64,000 nt of DNA from Gibbula magus. Lineage: Eukaryota > Mollusca > Gastropoda > Trochida > Trochidae. Of the stretch, positions 45,811 to 56,800 are shown piece after piece; positions within the stretch are counted from its first letter, which is position 1; each line of letters begins with the position of its first letter. A program made the translations under genes and the position numbers. A model generated the notes under the pieces. The model had not been told where the DNA came from. It saw only the letters and a program-made list of their open reading frames with translations, and made no database searches. The stretch is from assembly GCA_936450465.1 (NCBI GenBank), contig OW388293.1:85706134-85770133 (forward strand). The letters are read 5' to 3'.

Positions 45811-47599
45811 TAGGAGTGAATATGTCTACATCTCATGATGTTATGCATGCGTCCCTTAGACGAGGTGAGGGAATTTATATTGGTGTAATATCAATGTATT
45901 TGTATGAGCTATGTCATTTATATCAATATGTGTACTATGGATGTATTGTAATAAGTTTTGCATAACTCTATCATTATTTACAAAGTATTAATTGTTTATA
46001 ATCACAATTAATGTATTACAATCACAATGTCATGTATGTAACTATAAGACATATTTTGTGCAAGTGTTTTCATGCGGTTTAGTATGTACATTGTATACTT
46101 ATCTTATTATCATTTTATTTTAAGGGCATCGATCAGAATTGGAATCAATATTTGAGTCTACAAGATGAAATAAACCTGTATTGATATACGCAGCCTGTTG
46201 TGTTTTCGATATCACATAAGACCTCTGCGACAAATGGTATCCCTGGTGGGATTTCATCTCAACTCAACGTGAACATAACACCATCGACGTTTGGAACCCC
46301 GCAACGACTGTGCCAGCACATTTCTCAAGGATATGTGAGACTTTATCTTTTACGATTTTTAATTATCCTTATATTGTGACTTTGTGAAGTGAAAGTGACA
46401 CTTATATCCATTATTTATGCCTGTGATTTGCTAAGTGAAGAGAACTCCTTCGAGTATAGTGCACATCATGTAGATGGGTGCTAATATTCTGAATGAGTCT
46501 TGAGATTAGATGGTAATATACATAGCATGGACATGGTTAACAATTCAACGTGGCTACAACAGATTAACTAATTAACGTGGTATATGTTGCTATAAAAAGC
46601 ATATGATTTAATAAAATTATTACAATAAACTTGAATTGTCAATTAAATCAGAAATCAGAAATGCACTAAGTACCTTAATATTTGAAGGGAGGAAGACAAA
46701 GCACTATTTTTGACTAACTATTATGAAAATAAAATGTAAATGAACAAATTAAATGAACACTATTAGTTGAATAAAATCGATAACCTGCACATCCAGTGCA
46801 CCAGTTTATGACACTTTTCTGCAATAAGGATTATCTCTGTGTGGCAGTTGATCAACCATTTGATGTTTCAAAATTTACAAGTTTATCAGACAAAGACCTC
46901 GATCGATAAAGATCACATCTTGATGCGACATAGCACTTCAGACACATTATTACTTTGTTCGGGAGGATACAACTTTTCATGTTCTTGTTCCGATACACTT
47001 TACCATCCTTAAGGTTAGATGGCATGGCATATATAATATATATAATTTCTGCATTTGACTCTTAAATTACTTATATTCAACTTTAAAAAAAACACCTAGT
47101 TAAGAAGCGGCGAGCAGAATGAAAATCTACGAGGATATGGTTCCTTAAGTGATTCCTCATGTCACGCCACAAGAGGAATCTCATTATCGGCGATAGTCAT
47201 ATATAAGTCAACGTAATTTCACAAAATTTTGATTGTTAAATTCACAAACAGATTTTAATAAAGTAACTTTCCATATATATCGAATGTGTAGATATCCAAC
47301 TAGGTAATTCCGCAAATGACAATTACATAATTATTGCAAAAACATGTGTTTTTGGCGCTTTCACACACCTAAAAAAATCATCATTATTTAATTGATAAAT
47401 GAGGCTCCGCGGACAAGCTGTCCAGTGGATCTCGTCTGTGGGCAATCACATTCACGCCTCAAAGGTTTCACTTCAAAGGGGATTGCGGCATTGTTAAAAT
47501 GGGTAAATTAAAATCGTCTTAATAATCCATTGCAAGTGTATATTGCCTGGATTTTATGCTCATTTGATTCCGATATATAATGTACATAGAGGTAATAAT
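45811..47599. other. No recognisable gene
   Basis: AT-rich sequence. 46500-46920 matches 55965-56420 (duplicated block with CATAGCAGG/CATAGCATGG words and GTTTCATCATTTACAAATTTA). Nothing else is recognised. Confidence 0.5.
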
Positions 47600-47916
47600 A
47601 TGTCATTCCTGAGAAGAATGCATTATACATCACTTTAAGATGTGACGGATCCACAGTTGATATGGAACCTACATACTGAAGAATATAATTACAGCTGTTT
47701 ATCAGGAACCAGTAATATAAGGTAAGGAAACTATCAACTCATACAACATTTATATCCTGGGGATAAAATATGTGAATTGTTGACATGAAAACGAAATAAT
47801 ATTTAAGAAGATTCAGCAATATTAGGAAAGGAAACTCTCAGCTCTTACAACATCGATATCCTTTTTTTAAACAGTGAATTATTGACATAAACACAGAATT
47901 ATATTTAAACAGATTC
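47600..47916. repeat. Duplicated block (partner 56520-56790)
   Basis: Shared words are GACGGATCCACAG/GATGGATCCACAG, TGTTTATCAGGAACC and AGATTCTTAA. It contains an internal duplication (47715-47790 and 47820-47910). It forms the left flank of MITE copy 4. Confidence 0.7.
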
Positions 47917-47920
47917 TTAA

Positions 47921-48475
47921 AGGCACAAGTGCACGCTTTTCGTACTCAAATAAGCTAGTTTAGGTCAAACGAGGGACCTCACTTTAGCTTCCTTTTGGTG
48001 AAACAAAATACTTATTATTCTTCACAATTGACCCGCAGTCAATAAAAAAAAAAGTTGAGATGGCTGAAGTCACTCAGGGATATCACGAATAGTAAAAGTC
48101 GCTATGTGCTAAATGTGAAACATAGAGTGTAGAAAACGGCTTCATTAGGATTTATTCAGCTCTTGCATATACTTAACTTAAAAGATTTGATAGTCTTCAT
48201 TGAGTAGTATCTATTACTACATCGATTTGTAATAAACAGTGTAAGCATTGTTGTGACTGCCGTTTTTGGTCTTAGGGTTGTGTGATGTTTTTAAATATTG
48301 CTGATATTGTAGTTCATGCGGATTTAATGCAACGTTGCATTAATTACTTCCGGTATTATACAGTTAACTTTTAAACCTGAATACGTAACTATTTTCCAGA
48401 TACTGGACAGATCGTTTGTAATATCGTTATCTGTGCATTATTTATATTTTAAAGCAATTGGCGTGCAACAGTGCC
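47921..48475. mobile_element. TTAA-target MITE, related family, copy 4
   Basis: This is a 555-bp element with ends AGGCACAAGTGCACGC and GGCGTGCAACAGTGCC. It is flanked by TTAA at 47917-47920 and 48476-48479. The paralogous site near 56788-56791 reads GATTCTTAAGGGATATTTG with a single TTAA, an exact empty site. It shares ACTCAAATAAG just inside the left end with copies 1-3 but is otherwise different. No transposase. Confidence 0.9.
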
Positions 48476-48877
48476 TTAAAGGGATATTTGTCATATGTTC
48501 ACTAATGTGAGAAGCTATTAAGTTACTAGATTGTTCCTTCGTATAGATGAAGGATGTTGCAAACAACAGTCTCTTTATTGATATTATCACAAGACATATT
48601 TACACAGAGGTCTCATCACAACGAATGGTTTTGCCTCTGGGACTTCTTCATGAAAGAAAATATACTGAAAATATTACATTAAGGCCGCTACTATGGATTA
48701 GCTGAAAATTTAAAACGCCCAATGTGTGCTTTTGTGATTTGCACAATTAGTTTTACACCATTTATCTCAGTGAACATTCCCCCCTGTAGCAGGTGTTCTA
48801 TCACGTATCGTTTTATGCTTTATCACCAACAGAAGACGTTAACGGTAAGAATGATGAAATGTCAAGGTTCAAGGTTT
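48476..48877. repeat. Right flank of MITE copy 4, duplicated at 56790-57250
   Basis: GGGATATTTGTCATAT and ACCAACAGAAGACGT are shared with 56792 and 57229. No gene. Confidence 0.6.
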
Positions 48878-49539
48878 TGTTGTACGCCAAAAATGTTTCT
48901 GGCATGTTACATATCTGTCCCTTGTATATGTAGTGTAAAAGGATTTCTCTTCATCTTTTCCAAAAATATTATCCATAATGTGTTCTGTTAAGAAATACAG
49001 CTGCTGAGCAAAATTTTGTTTAACTGTGTCCCGAAATCAGTGCAAATATCATGTAATTCCGTGTTCATTTAAGTTGCTTTATTCTATTATTATGCCCGCA
49101 AAAGTTAAAAATCTTTGTTTAGACGTAGAAAAACTATTTCTGTATCATATACTTAAAGATGATACTAATATTTCTACAGGAGCAAATATGGCAAGGATTT
49201 ATATAACACTGGGGTCAAAAATTCCCAAACTAACAAAATTATATTGTTTTATAAAATTGTCATTTTTAATCATTTAGGGAACAAACATAATGCCTATCAT
49301 CACATTGACCAATATTTTCTATTACTGTAGAAAATTTACAGACATTATGTTTAATTAATATTTTATTGCAGAAACAATGAAATCTAAATTTTCTAATTTT
49401 AACCCCTTATCTCTTCTGTTGTACGCCAAATTTGTTTCTGGCATGTTACATATCTGTCCCTTGTATATGTAGTGTAAAAGGATTTCTCTTCATCTTTTCC
49501 AAAAATATTATCCATAATGTGTTCTGTTAAGAAATACAG
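48878..49539. mobile_element. Short element with 123-bp terminal direct repeats
   Basis: 48878-49000 and 49417-49539 are direct repeats with only two or three differences, starting TGTTGTACGCC and ending AAATACAG. They enclose 416 bp. The paralogue near 57250-57660 lacks the unit. The repeats begin TG and end in CA before the last G, as LTRs do, so a tiny terminal-repeat retrotransposon is possible. I see no clear primer site, polypurine tract or target duplication, so a tandem duplication with a spacer is as likely. The 83-codon frame inside (49026-49277) has no recognised domain. Confidence 0.6.
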
Positions 49540-50554
49540 GAGCTGAAGTATGTATTAATCTGAAATCTTAAATCTACTTTGTATGGTTAGTCTCTAGACA
49601 AATTACATTTAGTGGGCCTTAACGTATTAGAGATAATGGTTACTTTAGCTCAATGCATTTAAATCATCCAACTGTTCCTGTTTAAAAGTGTTTCAGGAAA
49701 ATAGTGCATGAGTTAAGGATTCATTCACCTGAAGCTTGGTGCTCTTTCAGTCAGATGCGTTGAACGTTTATTTAGGACAGACATCGCATGGGATGTTCTC
49801 TGTATTTTAACTGAAATTACACCCTATTGTGTTGCAAAATATGTTTTAGAAAATTGTTGGCCAAAGATATCACATTAGTTGAGAGAGTCTTTACATAATC
49901 CTCAATATTGTTACACACCATAATACCTTCGGGTAAGTTTCTACACAAATGATGTGCATTGCTTCTGTAGTCGCCAACAAATCAAGTCGATATTCTTGAA
50001 GACCGTACATACTGATGGTAAATAAACTCGATTTAGATATACATAGACAACTCCACTGGACAAACAATGTTGAAATAAATTAAGTTGTGTTTAACTTTAT
50101 CTCTACCTGTTAAACACAATGTCTGCTCTAATTAGTGAACAACTTGCAGATGCACACTCCTATGGTGACATTATTAGATAAACAAAGGCATGCCATCGTA
50201 TTGTAGCCACTGCCATGCGTTCATAGTTGAATACGACGACCTTTCATGAACATCCTGTAATACAATCAAAGGACTATGTTACAAATGGTGTAAGTTTTTA
50301 TATGAATCAATTTGAAATGTGTTAACTTTATCAATGACATGTATTTGTAATGGCAGTATCCTTTTAATCACAAACTTTGTCACAAAATAACTATAAGAGA
50401 TGTACTGAATGAAACTAATTGGTCATCTGCGTGGTTAGCTTTAAGTTGTTAGATCTGTAAACAAAACTGCAATAGAAAGTTCTGACAAAAGTAAAAGAAA
50501 CTAGTGTTCCAAACGGTGTGATCCAATATATAATAATGTTACATATAGTCAATG
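49540..50554. repeat. Duplicated block (partner 57660-58620)
   Basis: TATTAATCTGAAATC and GGGCCTTAAC-type words link it to 57680-57760. From 50200 it joins the 20780-type block. No gene found. Confidence 0.6.
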
Positions 50555-50815
50555 TGTAATTTCGAGACTTGATGACCCAACACTAGGCCAAAGAGTATTT
50601 TGCCAACACATATATACAAATTCTGGAATGCAAAGGCTCTGAAAAAAGATCTTCAGGTTTAATCTTCTTAATAGTGTTTATGAGCATTCCAGTCATTTAA
50701 ATCTCAACGTTACTGTTTCCTTTCATGAGGTTATTGACGAATCCCAGTGAATCATTAATACATATAAATACAGGCGCCTGGCTGTCTGTCTCTTCCTTTC
50801 AATTTATGGCTCATA
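50555..50815 (-). pseudogene. Exon-like fragment, NNFMKGNSNVE family, copy 4
   Basis: The minus frame after a TGA reads ETDSQAPVFICINDSLG, then FVNNLMKGNSNVEI and a TAA. Downstream, in a shifted frame, come RAFAFQNLYICVGKILFG and LGHQVSKLHIDYM, matching AFVFQKVYVCVG in copy 1. The two halves are separated by a frameshift. Unknown product. Confidence 0.38.
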
Positions 50816-51599
50816 CAACGACGTGTCTATACTCAGCATATAATATCAGTAACAACAGCGGCACAATACATTTGGAAAATATTTCATAGAGGAACTTGTT
50901 GGGAAACTGTCTACTGTGTGTGTATAAAGGTATAACAAAACATTAAACATCATGTTGATGTATTCCCAAGCCATTACTTATTGCGATCACTTAACAGAGA
51001 CTAATTGCATTACAGCAAGTGAAGCGTGGTGAACTAATCAAACTAATTGAAAAATCAGCGGATGTGGACATAGATACTATAAAGTATCGTACATGTACTG
51101 TGATGAATGAAATGGTATATAATGATACCCCTCAACAAAACATAAGCATTAATAAGTCATAAACACTCAACATTTGTGTTTTGACTCTTTTGAAAATGTG
51201 GTGGCTGTCCCGAAATTAGTAGGTGAAGTATGACAGATGAATATATACGGGCGGTTATAGACAGAAATACTATTTGGAGCTAATTGTAATAGTTTCAAGA
51301 GTCACTCCAGGTCAACATGACATTTTATTTCATTTTGTTCATAATAATGCCGTGGCACCTACATAATGCCTTGAAGAACAAGTCTAGTATAAAGATCGTT
51401 TGATAGTTCATGTTATATGAAATAAAACAAATTATTTGCGTATGTGTCAGACATGTTTTGGAGATAATCCTGGGAAAGCAATAACCAAGAAATCATAACC
51501 ACAGAAAATGTCACATTCGCAGTAGAGTGTAAAATCACAACTTGAAAGGTCTGGTATGTCAGTAGTCGTATTCGAGACTGGCTTTTGTTCTGAGTATTA
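50816..51599. other. No recognisable gene
   Basis: Continues the 21600-type duplicated flank to about 51060, then AT-rich sequence with no feature recognised. Confidence 0.5.
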
Positions 51600-52080
51600 G
51601 ATTACAAGAATAGTGAGATGTACATGCTGGAGACTATAATTATATTTGTTCGTCACTGGATGCTGCCAGGGTCCCTAGTGATTGTGGCAAACGAAAATTG
51701 GAGACACAATCTTTATGCGAGCTATGGAAAATGATAACGGTACGCCCTTGGGATAGAAACTCTATTCCGAGAAACAATGTCTTTATCATGGGAGATTGTT
51801 AAAATGTAATTCACTTCTTTTTTAAAATATTGCTTATGAGAAACGTGTAGTGTTTTCATTATTATGTCAGATTTTCACTCTTTTTAGAAAACTATTTCAT
51901 TGTTTGAACCACTAAGTTATAGCCTTCTGGCGCCCCTGGCCTAGAAATGTTTCTCAATATTGTCTAATGATATAAAGAGAATCTCACACTAGTGCCTTCT
52001 TATATCAAATATATCAACTAAAAGTTATTGGTTAAAAGGATATTGTTATGTTGAATAATGCAAACGTATTCTTCATTACG
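51600..52080 (-). repeat. First-exon-like module, copy 4, with intact short frame
   Basis: On the minus strand GGCGCCAGAAGGCTATAAC is followed by an ATG at 51790-51788. From it the frame MIKTLFLGIEFLSQGR, VIIFHSSHKDC and LAASSDEQI runs 49 codons without a stop into the intron-like sequence. Only this copy is open from an ATG across the whole module. The frame differs from that of copy 3. One hairpin arm related to 41885-41927 lies upstream at about 51975-52020. Confidence 0.5.
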
Positions 52081-52131
52081 TTTGAATAAAAGATCTCTGA
52101 GAACAGCACTGCCGTTTATCTTCCAAGCCGA

Positions 52132-52205
52132 TGACGTCATACAATCGGGATGTCATCATGTTTATGACGTCATAGAATTTGGATGTCATCATTTTTATGA
52201 CGTCA
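52132..52205. promoter_or_regulatory. 33-bp tandem repeat carrying three TGACGTCA sites
   Basis: Perfect CRE-type palindromes begin at 52132, 52165 and 52198, exactly 33 bp apart. Between them each unit keeps GGATGTCATCAT. A decayed fourth unit (GTGACGTTATT) follows. The 33-bp period is about three helical turns, which would put the sites on one face of the DNA. Whether it is used as an enhancer is not known. Confidence 0.6.
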
Positions 52206-53392
52206 TAGAATTGTGACGTTATTACTCAGAGATGTAGAAGCATTGTGATGTCATGCAGTTGATGATGTACGGGCATTATGTATCTCCAAGGGGATATTGA
52301 TTGATCTCACACAAGTGATATCTCCTTTGGAACATAGTTCTTGATAAAATCTTCCTGTTCTTATGTATACCACTTCTAAATGCCATTCAGAGACCTGACA
52401 GTTTCCGATGATAAACATTTAGAAACAATATAAATGTTGTTTTGTTGTCATTGAACACTTGACTTCTTTGAACTGTCTTGAACAGTATGTAACCAAAAGG
52501 ATAGGATCACATACAATTACTAACACTCTCAAGGATACCAGATCATATCAGTTCTCTGTTAGGCACTTTCTCTGCTATGGACAACATCCTCTGTTGCAGG
52601 GCTATGCAAGTACAGGCCTTAGTCTCTGGTCCTGTTCTCTTCTCTCTCTATATCGTTCCTCTGGGCAACCAATGTTTTGTTGACGATATTCAGATTTGTC
52701 TGAATGGTATTTATACGCCAAAACAAAACAAAAATGAATCTCTAGAGGAAGTACTCAAAACTACCTATTCTTCACTTTCTGTGCACTTCTATGAATATTA
52801 CTATTTCATATATATGATAGTCGACCAATCGTTGTGTGGCTTAAAATGCATTCTATATTTGTGGTATCATTTTCACCATCTTTTCCAACATTAGAGGATA
52901 ATCTGCGATCATTGGTAAACAACGCGTATACTAGTTGAGAATCATTGGAGAATATGCACAAATAAGTAACATTATAAAATGTTAGGACAGTAACAATTCC
53001 TTAATCATCTATCCAAAATTAAGAGGTTAATATGCGATTATTGGTAAACAAAACATAAACTAAATGCGCAAATAAGTAACATTTTAATATGTTAGGGTAA
53101 TCAATACAGTTCATGCAATACAATGTCTTAATCTGTAACATTGGGTTTCCCGGCAATAGTTAACATGTTACATTCAACATTTGTCACCTTTTTAAGCCTA
53201 GAAGAGGAAGTTTTTTAGATACATACTTTCAACATACTTCACGCATAGCCTGTTGAAACTTGTACATGTACTCTGGTTTCTCTGATGTTAAAGCATTTGC
53301 TGTAATTTGTATGACACCAATCATCTTAGTCAGCAGGTGACATTTACATTGTGGTTTCAAATGACAAATGTTCCTTTCTGAATAACTCTGAC
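52206..53392. other. No recognisable gene; retroelement-end echo
   Basis: 52335-52400 is the reverse complement of 45625-45680 (AGAAGTGGTATACATAAGAAC), beside the hammerhead there. The frames at 52459-52894 have no recognised domain. 52800-53390 is a duplicated flank shared with 43650-44020. Confidence 0.5.
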
Positions 53393-54420
53393 CATCGACA
53401 TCAATAGTAAAGATATTCTAACAATCCACACAAACCACAATTCAAGACTGAAAGCACATAATACTACTGCTGACGCTAGCAACTTCACCCTCACATTCAA
53501 GTGTAAAATCACAGCTTCAAAGGTCTGGTATTTCAGTAGGTCGTATTCGAGACTCCTTTTGTTCTAAATATTAGATTACAACAATAGTGGGCTGTACATG
53601 CTGGAGAATGTAATTATGTCTGTTCATCAGGAACCAGTCAGGTGATGCTGTGCGTGTCCCATGTGGTTGCTGTCCTTAATGAAAACACCGACCTATGGTA
53701 AAGGTAATGGAGCCGCCCGAGGAATATTTTAGTTGTTGTCCTTAATGAAAACTTGAGACTCAATCGTCATACCAGCTATGGTAAAGATAATGGAGACGCC
53801 CCAGAAATAGGAACTCGTTTGAGATGGACATAGTTTCGCTGCAAAGGAATAGAATGTTCTATGGGAAATGTCATGTTTCTAAATTGTGAGCTTTGTTTGT
53901 CTTTTTATGAGAATGTTTGCATATTCCTGTCTGTCAGTGTTTAAACTTTCTGGTGCCACTGGCCTGTAACAATTAAAGTTCTCAACACAGAAGCATGTCT
54001 GGTATACCAATAATAAAAAGTGCACACTAACCATAAACTATACCGAGTTATAAACAGTTGAAACGTTTATATCTGTGAACATATGTTAGCTGTTAACATT
54101 GTGAAATGTTGTCAGCAAACTTCTTTTTATTTCAAAGAATATTGCCTATGGGAAATATATCATGTGTTTACTAAATGGTGAGCTTTGTTTGCTCTTTTTA
54201 TGAGAATATATGCATATTCCTGTCAGTCAGTGTTTATACTTTCTGGAGCCCCTGGCCATGTAACAAAGTGCTCAACACACAGTTGTGTTCGGGTATATCG
54301 AGTAATAAAAGTGTGCATTAACGAAACCGAGTTACAGATGCATGAAACGTGTATGTCTTTGCACTAGATTGAAAATAAAAGGCTCAAATAAAACTCGATC
54401 ATTAAGTTGTTTTATGTTAC
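53393..54420 (-). repeat. First-exon-like module, copy 5, internally duplicated
   Basis: The module at 53631-53831 contains a tandem repeat of GTCCTTAATGAAAAC (53662 and 53739), inserting a second partial exon. The minus-strand ATG is at 53831-53829 after a CTTTGCAG acceptor-like sequence. The upstream TATA-bearing stretch is present twice (about 53910-54000 and 54200-54295). The second keeps TATAAA at 54238-54233. The plus frame 54185-54367 is a shadow. Confidence 0.55.
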
Positions 54421-54792
54421 AGGCAAATTGGGACACCGACTTGGGAAAAAGATTAGAACATGTCTTGCATCCTTTGCTTTATAAAATATCTAGATACATA
54501 GCACAGAGTAAAAGTGTTTTAAATTTTGAGTTCTAAGTGTATCAACACAAACACACATGATTCTGATGTATGTGAGAGAACCACCGAACAAGGAACAGTG
54601 AAGGTGATAGATTCGTAAACAAATAGCTGTGGTAATAAGAACATGCCTGATCTATTCATTGAAGGTGATTCATATCACGTTATATTGTTTTGATCTCCAT
54701 CATTTCAATTAATACACCTAATACACATTTTTTGTTCACAAATAAGTCTGAACATTATCGAAATATGTCAACCTTAAACAACGATTCAACCC
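54421..54792. other. No recognisable feature
   Basis: AT-rich flank of the SINE that follows. Confidence 0.5.
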
Positions 54793-55030
54793 GGGGATGT
54801 AGATCAGTTGGTAGAGCGTCTGCTCATCACCCGGATGGTCATGGTTCGATTCCCGGCCGTGTCATACCAAAATACATTAAAAGATGGCAGTTCTGGTTTC
54901 CTCGCTTGGCGCTCACCATTGTAAGGATAGAACAACGGTTGAACTGGCGCTGCACTGTCGCTGCGGGGTGCCAAGGGCAAAACAGGATTTTCCAATGTAC
55001 TTTGTATTTAGGACAATAAAGTGTTATTAT
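54793..55030 (+). mobile_element. tRNA-derived SINE
   Basis: It starts GGGGATGTAGATCAGTTGG with an A-box-like TAGATCAGTTGG and a perfect B box, GGTTCGATTCC, 34 bp apart. A body of about 150 bp follows, ending AATAAAGTGTTATTATA. The acceptor stem does not pair well, so this is not a working tRNA gene. The 109- and 63-codon frames over it are artefacts. Confidence 0.85.
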
Positions 55031-56519
55031 ATTATGATTATAATCATAATTATTAGTTAATGTTGTCGATTTTGTTCTTTATAAAAGCACATCTTAATAA
55101 TATTCAAGGACGTTTTAAACGCCAATATTTCAACTAGCATAGATTTCTTATCACATGGAATGGAGATGTATCTTGTCTCGGGACATATCCAGAAACGAAA
55201 ATTCGACTTAGAATAATACATAAAAGCCATCACTAGGCATTTGTGAAAAAATCAGAATATGATCATCTGTGCTTTTGGGATGTCTGTTATGAGTTTTATA
55301 CCACTTAAACTGGTGATATTGGACGTTGAGAGTGCTGTGACGTGCTGGGCTATGTGTTATCATTCATAGAGGTCAGTACTGCTGAGTCTTGTCATTAAAA
55401 AAAATAATCAATTGTGACACAGGATGTTGACAGAGAACACGCACAAAACTATAACGTTGTTCTGCATATCTTAGAATGTGACCCTGTCTGCAAAGGCAAG
55501 GTTGCAAAACAACATAAGGTTTGTATTAACTTCTGAAATAGCCCTTCAATGTAAAGCATAAAAAGCTGTGACAATAAACAACATAAAAGGAAAAGCAAAC
55601 CAAACATTGCTTATACAGATTGCTGTTGAGAATTATTATTGTGAAAATTGCACTTGGACAAGAAACACTAATAGGCAGATCTGAGAAAGTGTTATTGCAG
55701 GTATTCATCGTACAGGAAACATTAAACGTAGGTGATGTCTATTCCTTGTATGGTGTTCCAGTGATTGTTATTAATTTCGATACAAAATGGAACATGTGCT
55801 GAAATGGTTAGCCATCGAAGTATGACAAGTAAGATAGTACTACAGAACTCCTGTGAATATAGCAATAGCTCAGAGCACCTTAGCCTCATGATACGATGTT
55901 CACTGACTACAGATGATTTAAACAGGTACTAATTGATAAAACTCTTGACCAGTTACTCTGGAGATTGGATGGTAATATACATAGCAGGAGGGACATGGAT
56001 AACTGATCAAAGTGGTATTTTGATACAATATGCATATGATGTAATGCGTACTGCCAATAAGTTTATTACAATATTCTTGAATTGTCAATGAATCAGATAT
56101 AAGAAATACACTAAGAACGTTTATGCTTGAGAAAAAAACAATAACTCTTGATTAACTATTATGAACATAAAATGAAAATGAACAAAATGTATATGTACAT
56201 TATCACTGTAAACACAACAACTTACACATTCAGTGCTCCAGTGTATGATATTATTCTGGAATAACTCTCTGTCACAAGGATGATCTCTGAATGATAGCTG
56301 TGCAACAATTCGTGTTTCATCATTTACAAATTTAACAAACAAAGACCTCGACGGATAGAGGGCATATCCTCACGATTGTTCAATTATTCGATGTTTCATC
56401 ATTTACAAATTTACCAAGTAAAAATCTCCATTGACACAACACTCCAGACATATTATTACCTTCTTCAGTTCGTTACAACTCACCATTTACCTGTTCTTAT
56501 ACAATGTTTCCATACTTAA
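55031..56519. repeat. Duplicated blocks, no gene
   Basis: 55285-55445 matches 45145-45305 and is inverted relative to 3330-3490. 55965-56420 matches 46500-46920. 55525-55800 has short frames on both strands with no recognised domain. Confidence 0.6.
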
Positions 56520-56800
56520 TATGCGATGGATCCACAGCTGAAATGATACATACATACTGAAGAATAAATATATAGTGTGTTTATCAGGAGTTAAAACATA
56601 TGGTTACCGAGTTCATGTCATTGAAGCAAGTATAGTTTGTTTATCAGGAACCTGTCTGATGATGCTGTCAGTGTTGTTTTTGTTAAGGAAAACTCTAATC
56701 TCAAACATCATAATGGCCGGGTTAAAGATAACGAAGACCTCTATGCATTTCCGATCAGTGAAAACGAAACTATAAATAAGAAGATTCTTAAGGGATATTT
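56520..56800. repeat. Duplicated block with the empty site of MITE copy 4
   Basis: Matches 47640-47920 and 48476-48520. The TTAA at 56788-56791 is the unoccupied target. At 56640-56760 lies a weak copy of the first-exon-like module (GTCTGATGATGCTGTCAGTG). Confidence 0.8.

Noticed and set aside
54800..54872. Possible tRNA gene
   Set aside because: A and B boxes are present but the acceptor stem does not pair and a SINE body follows directly.
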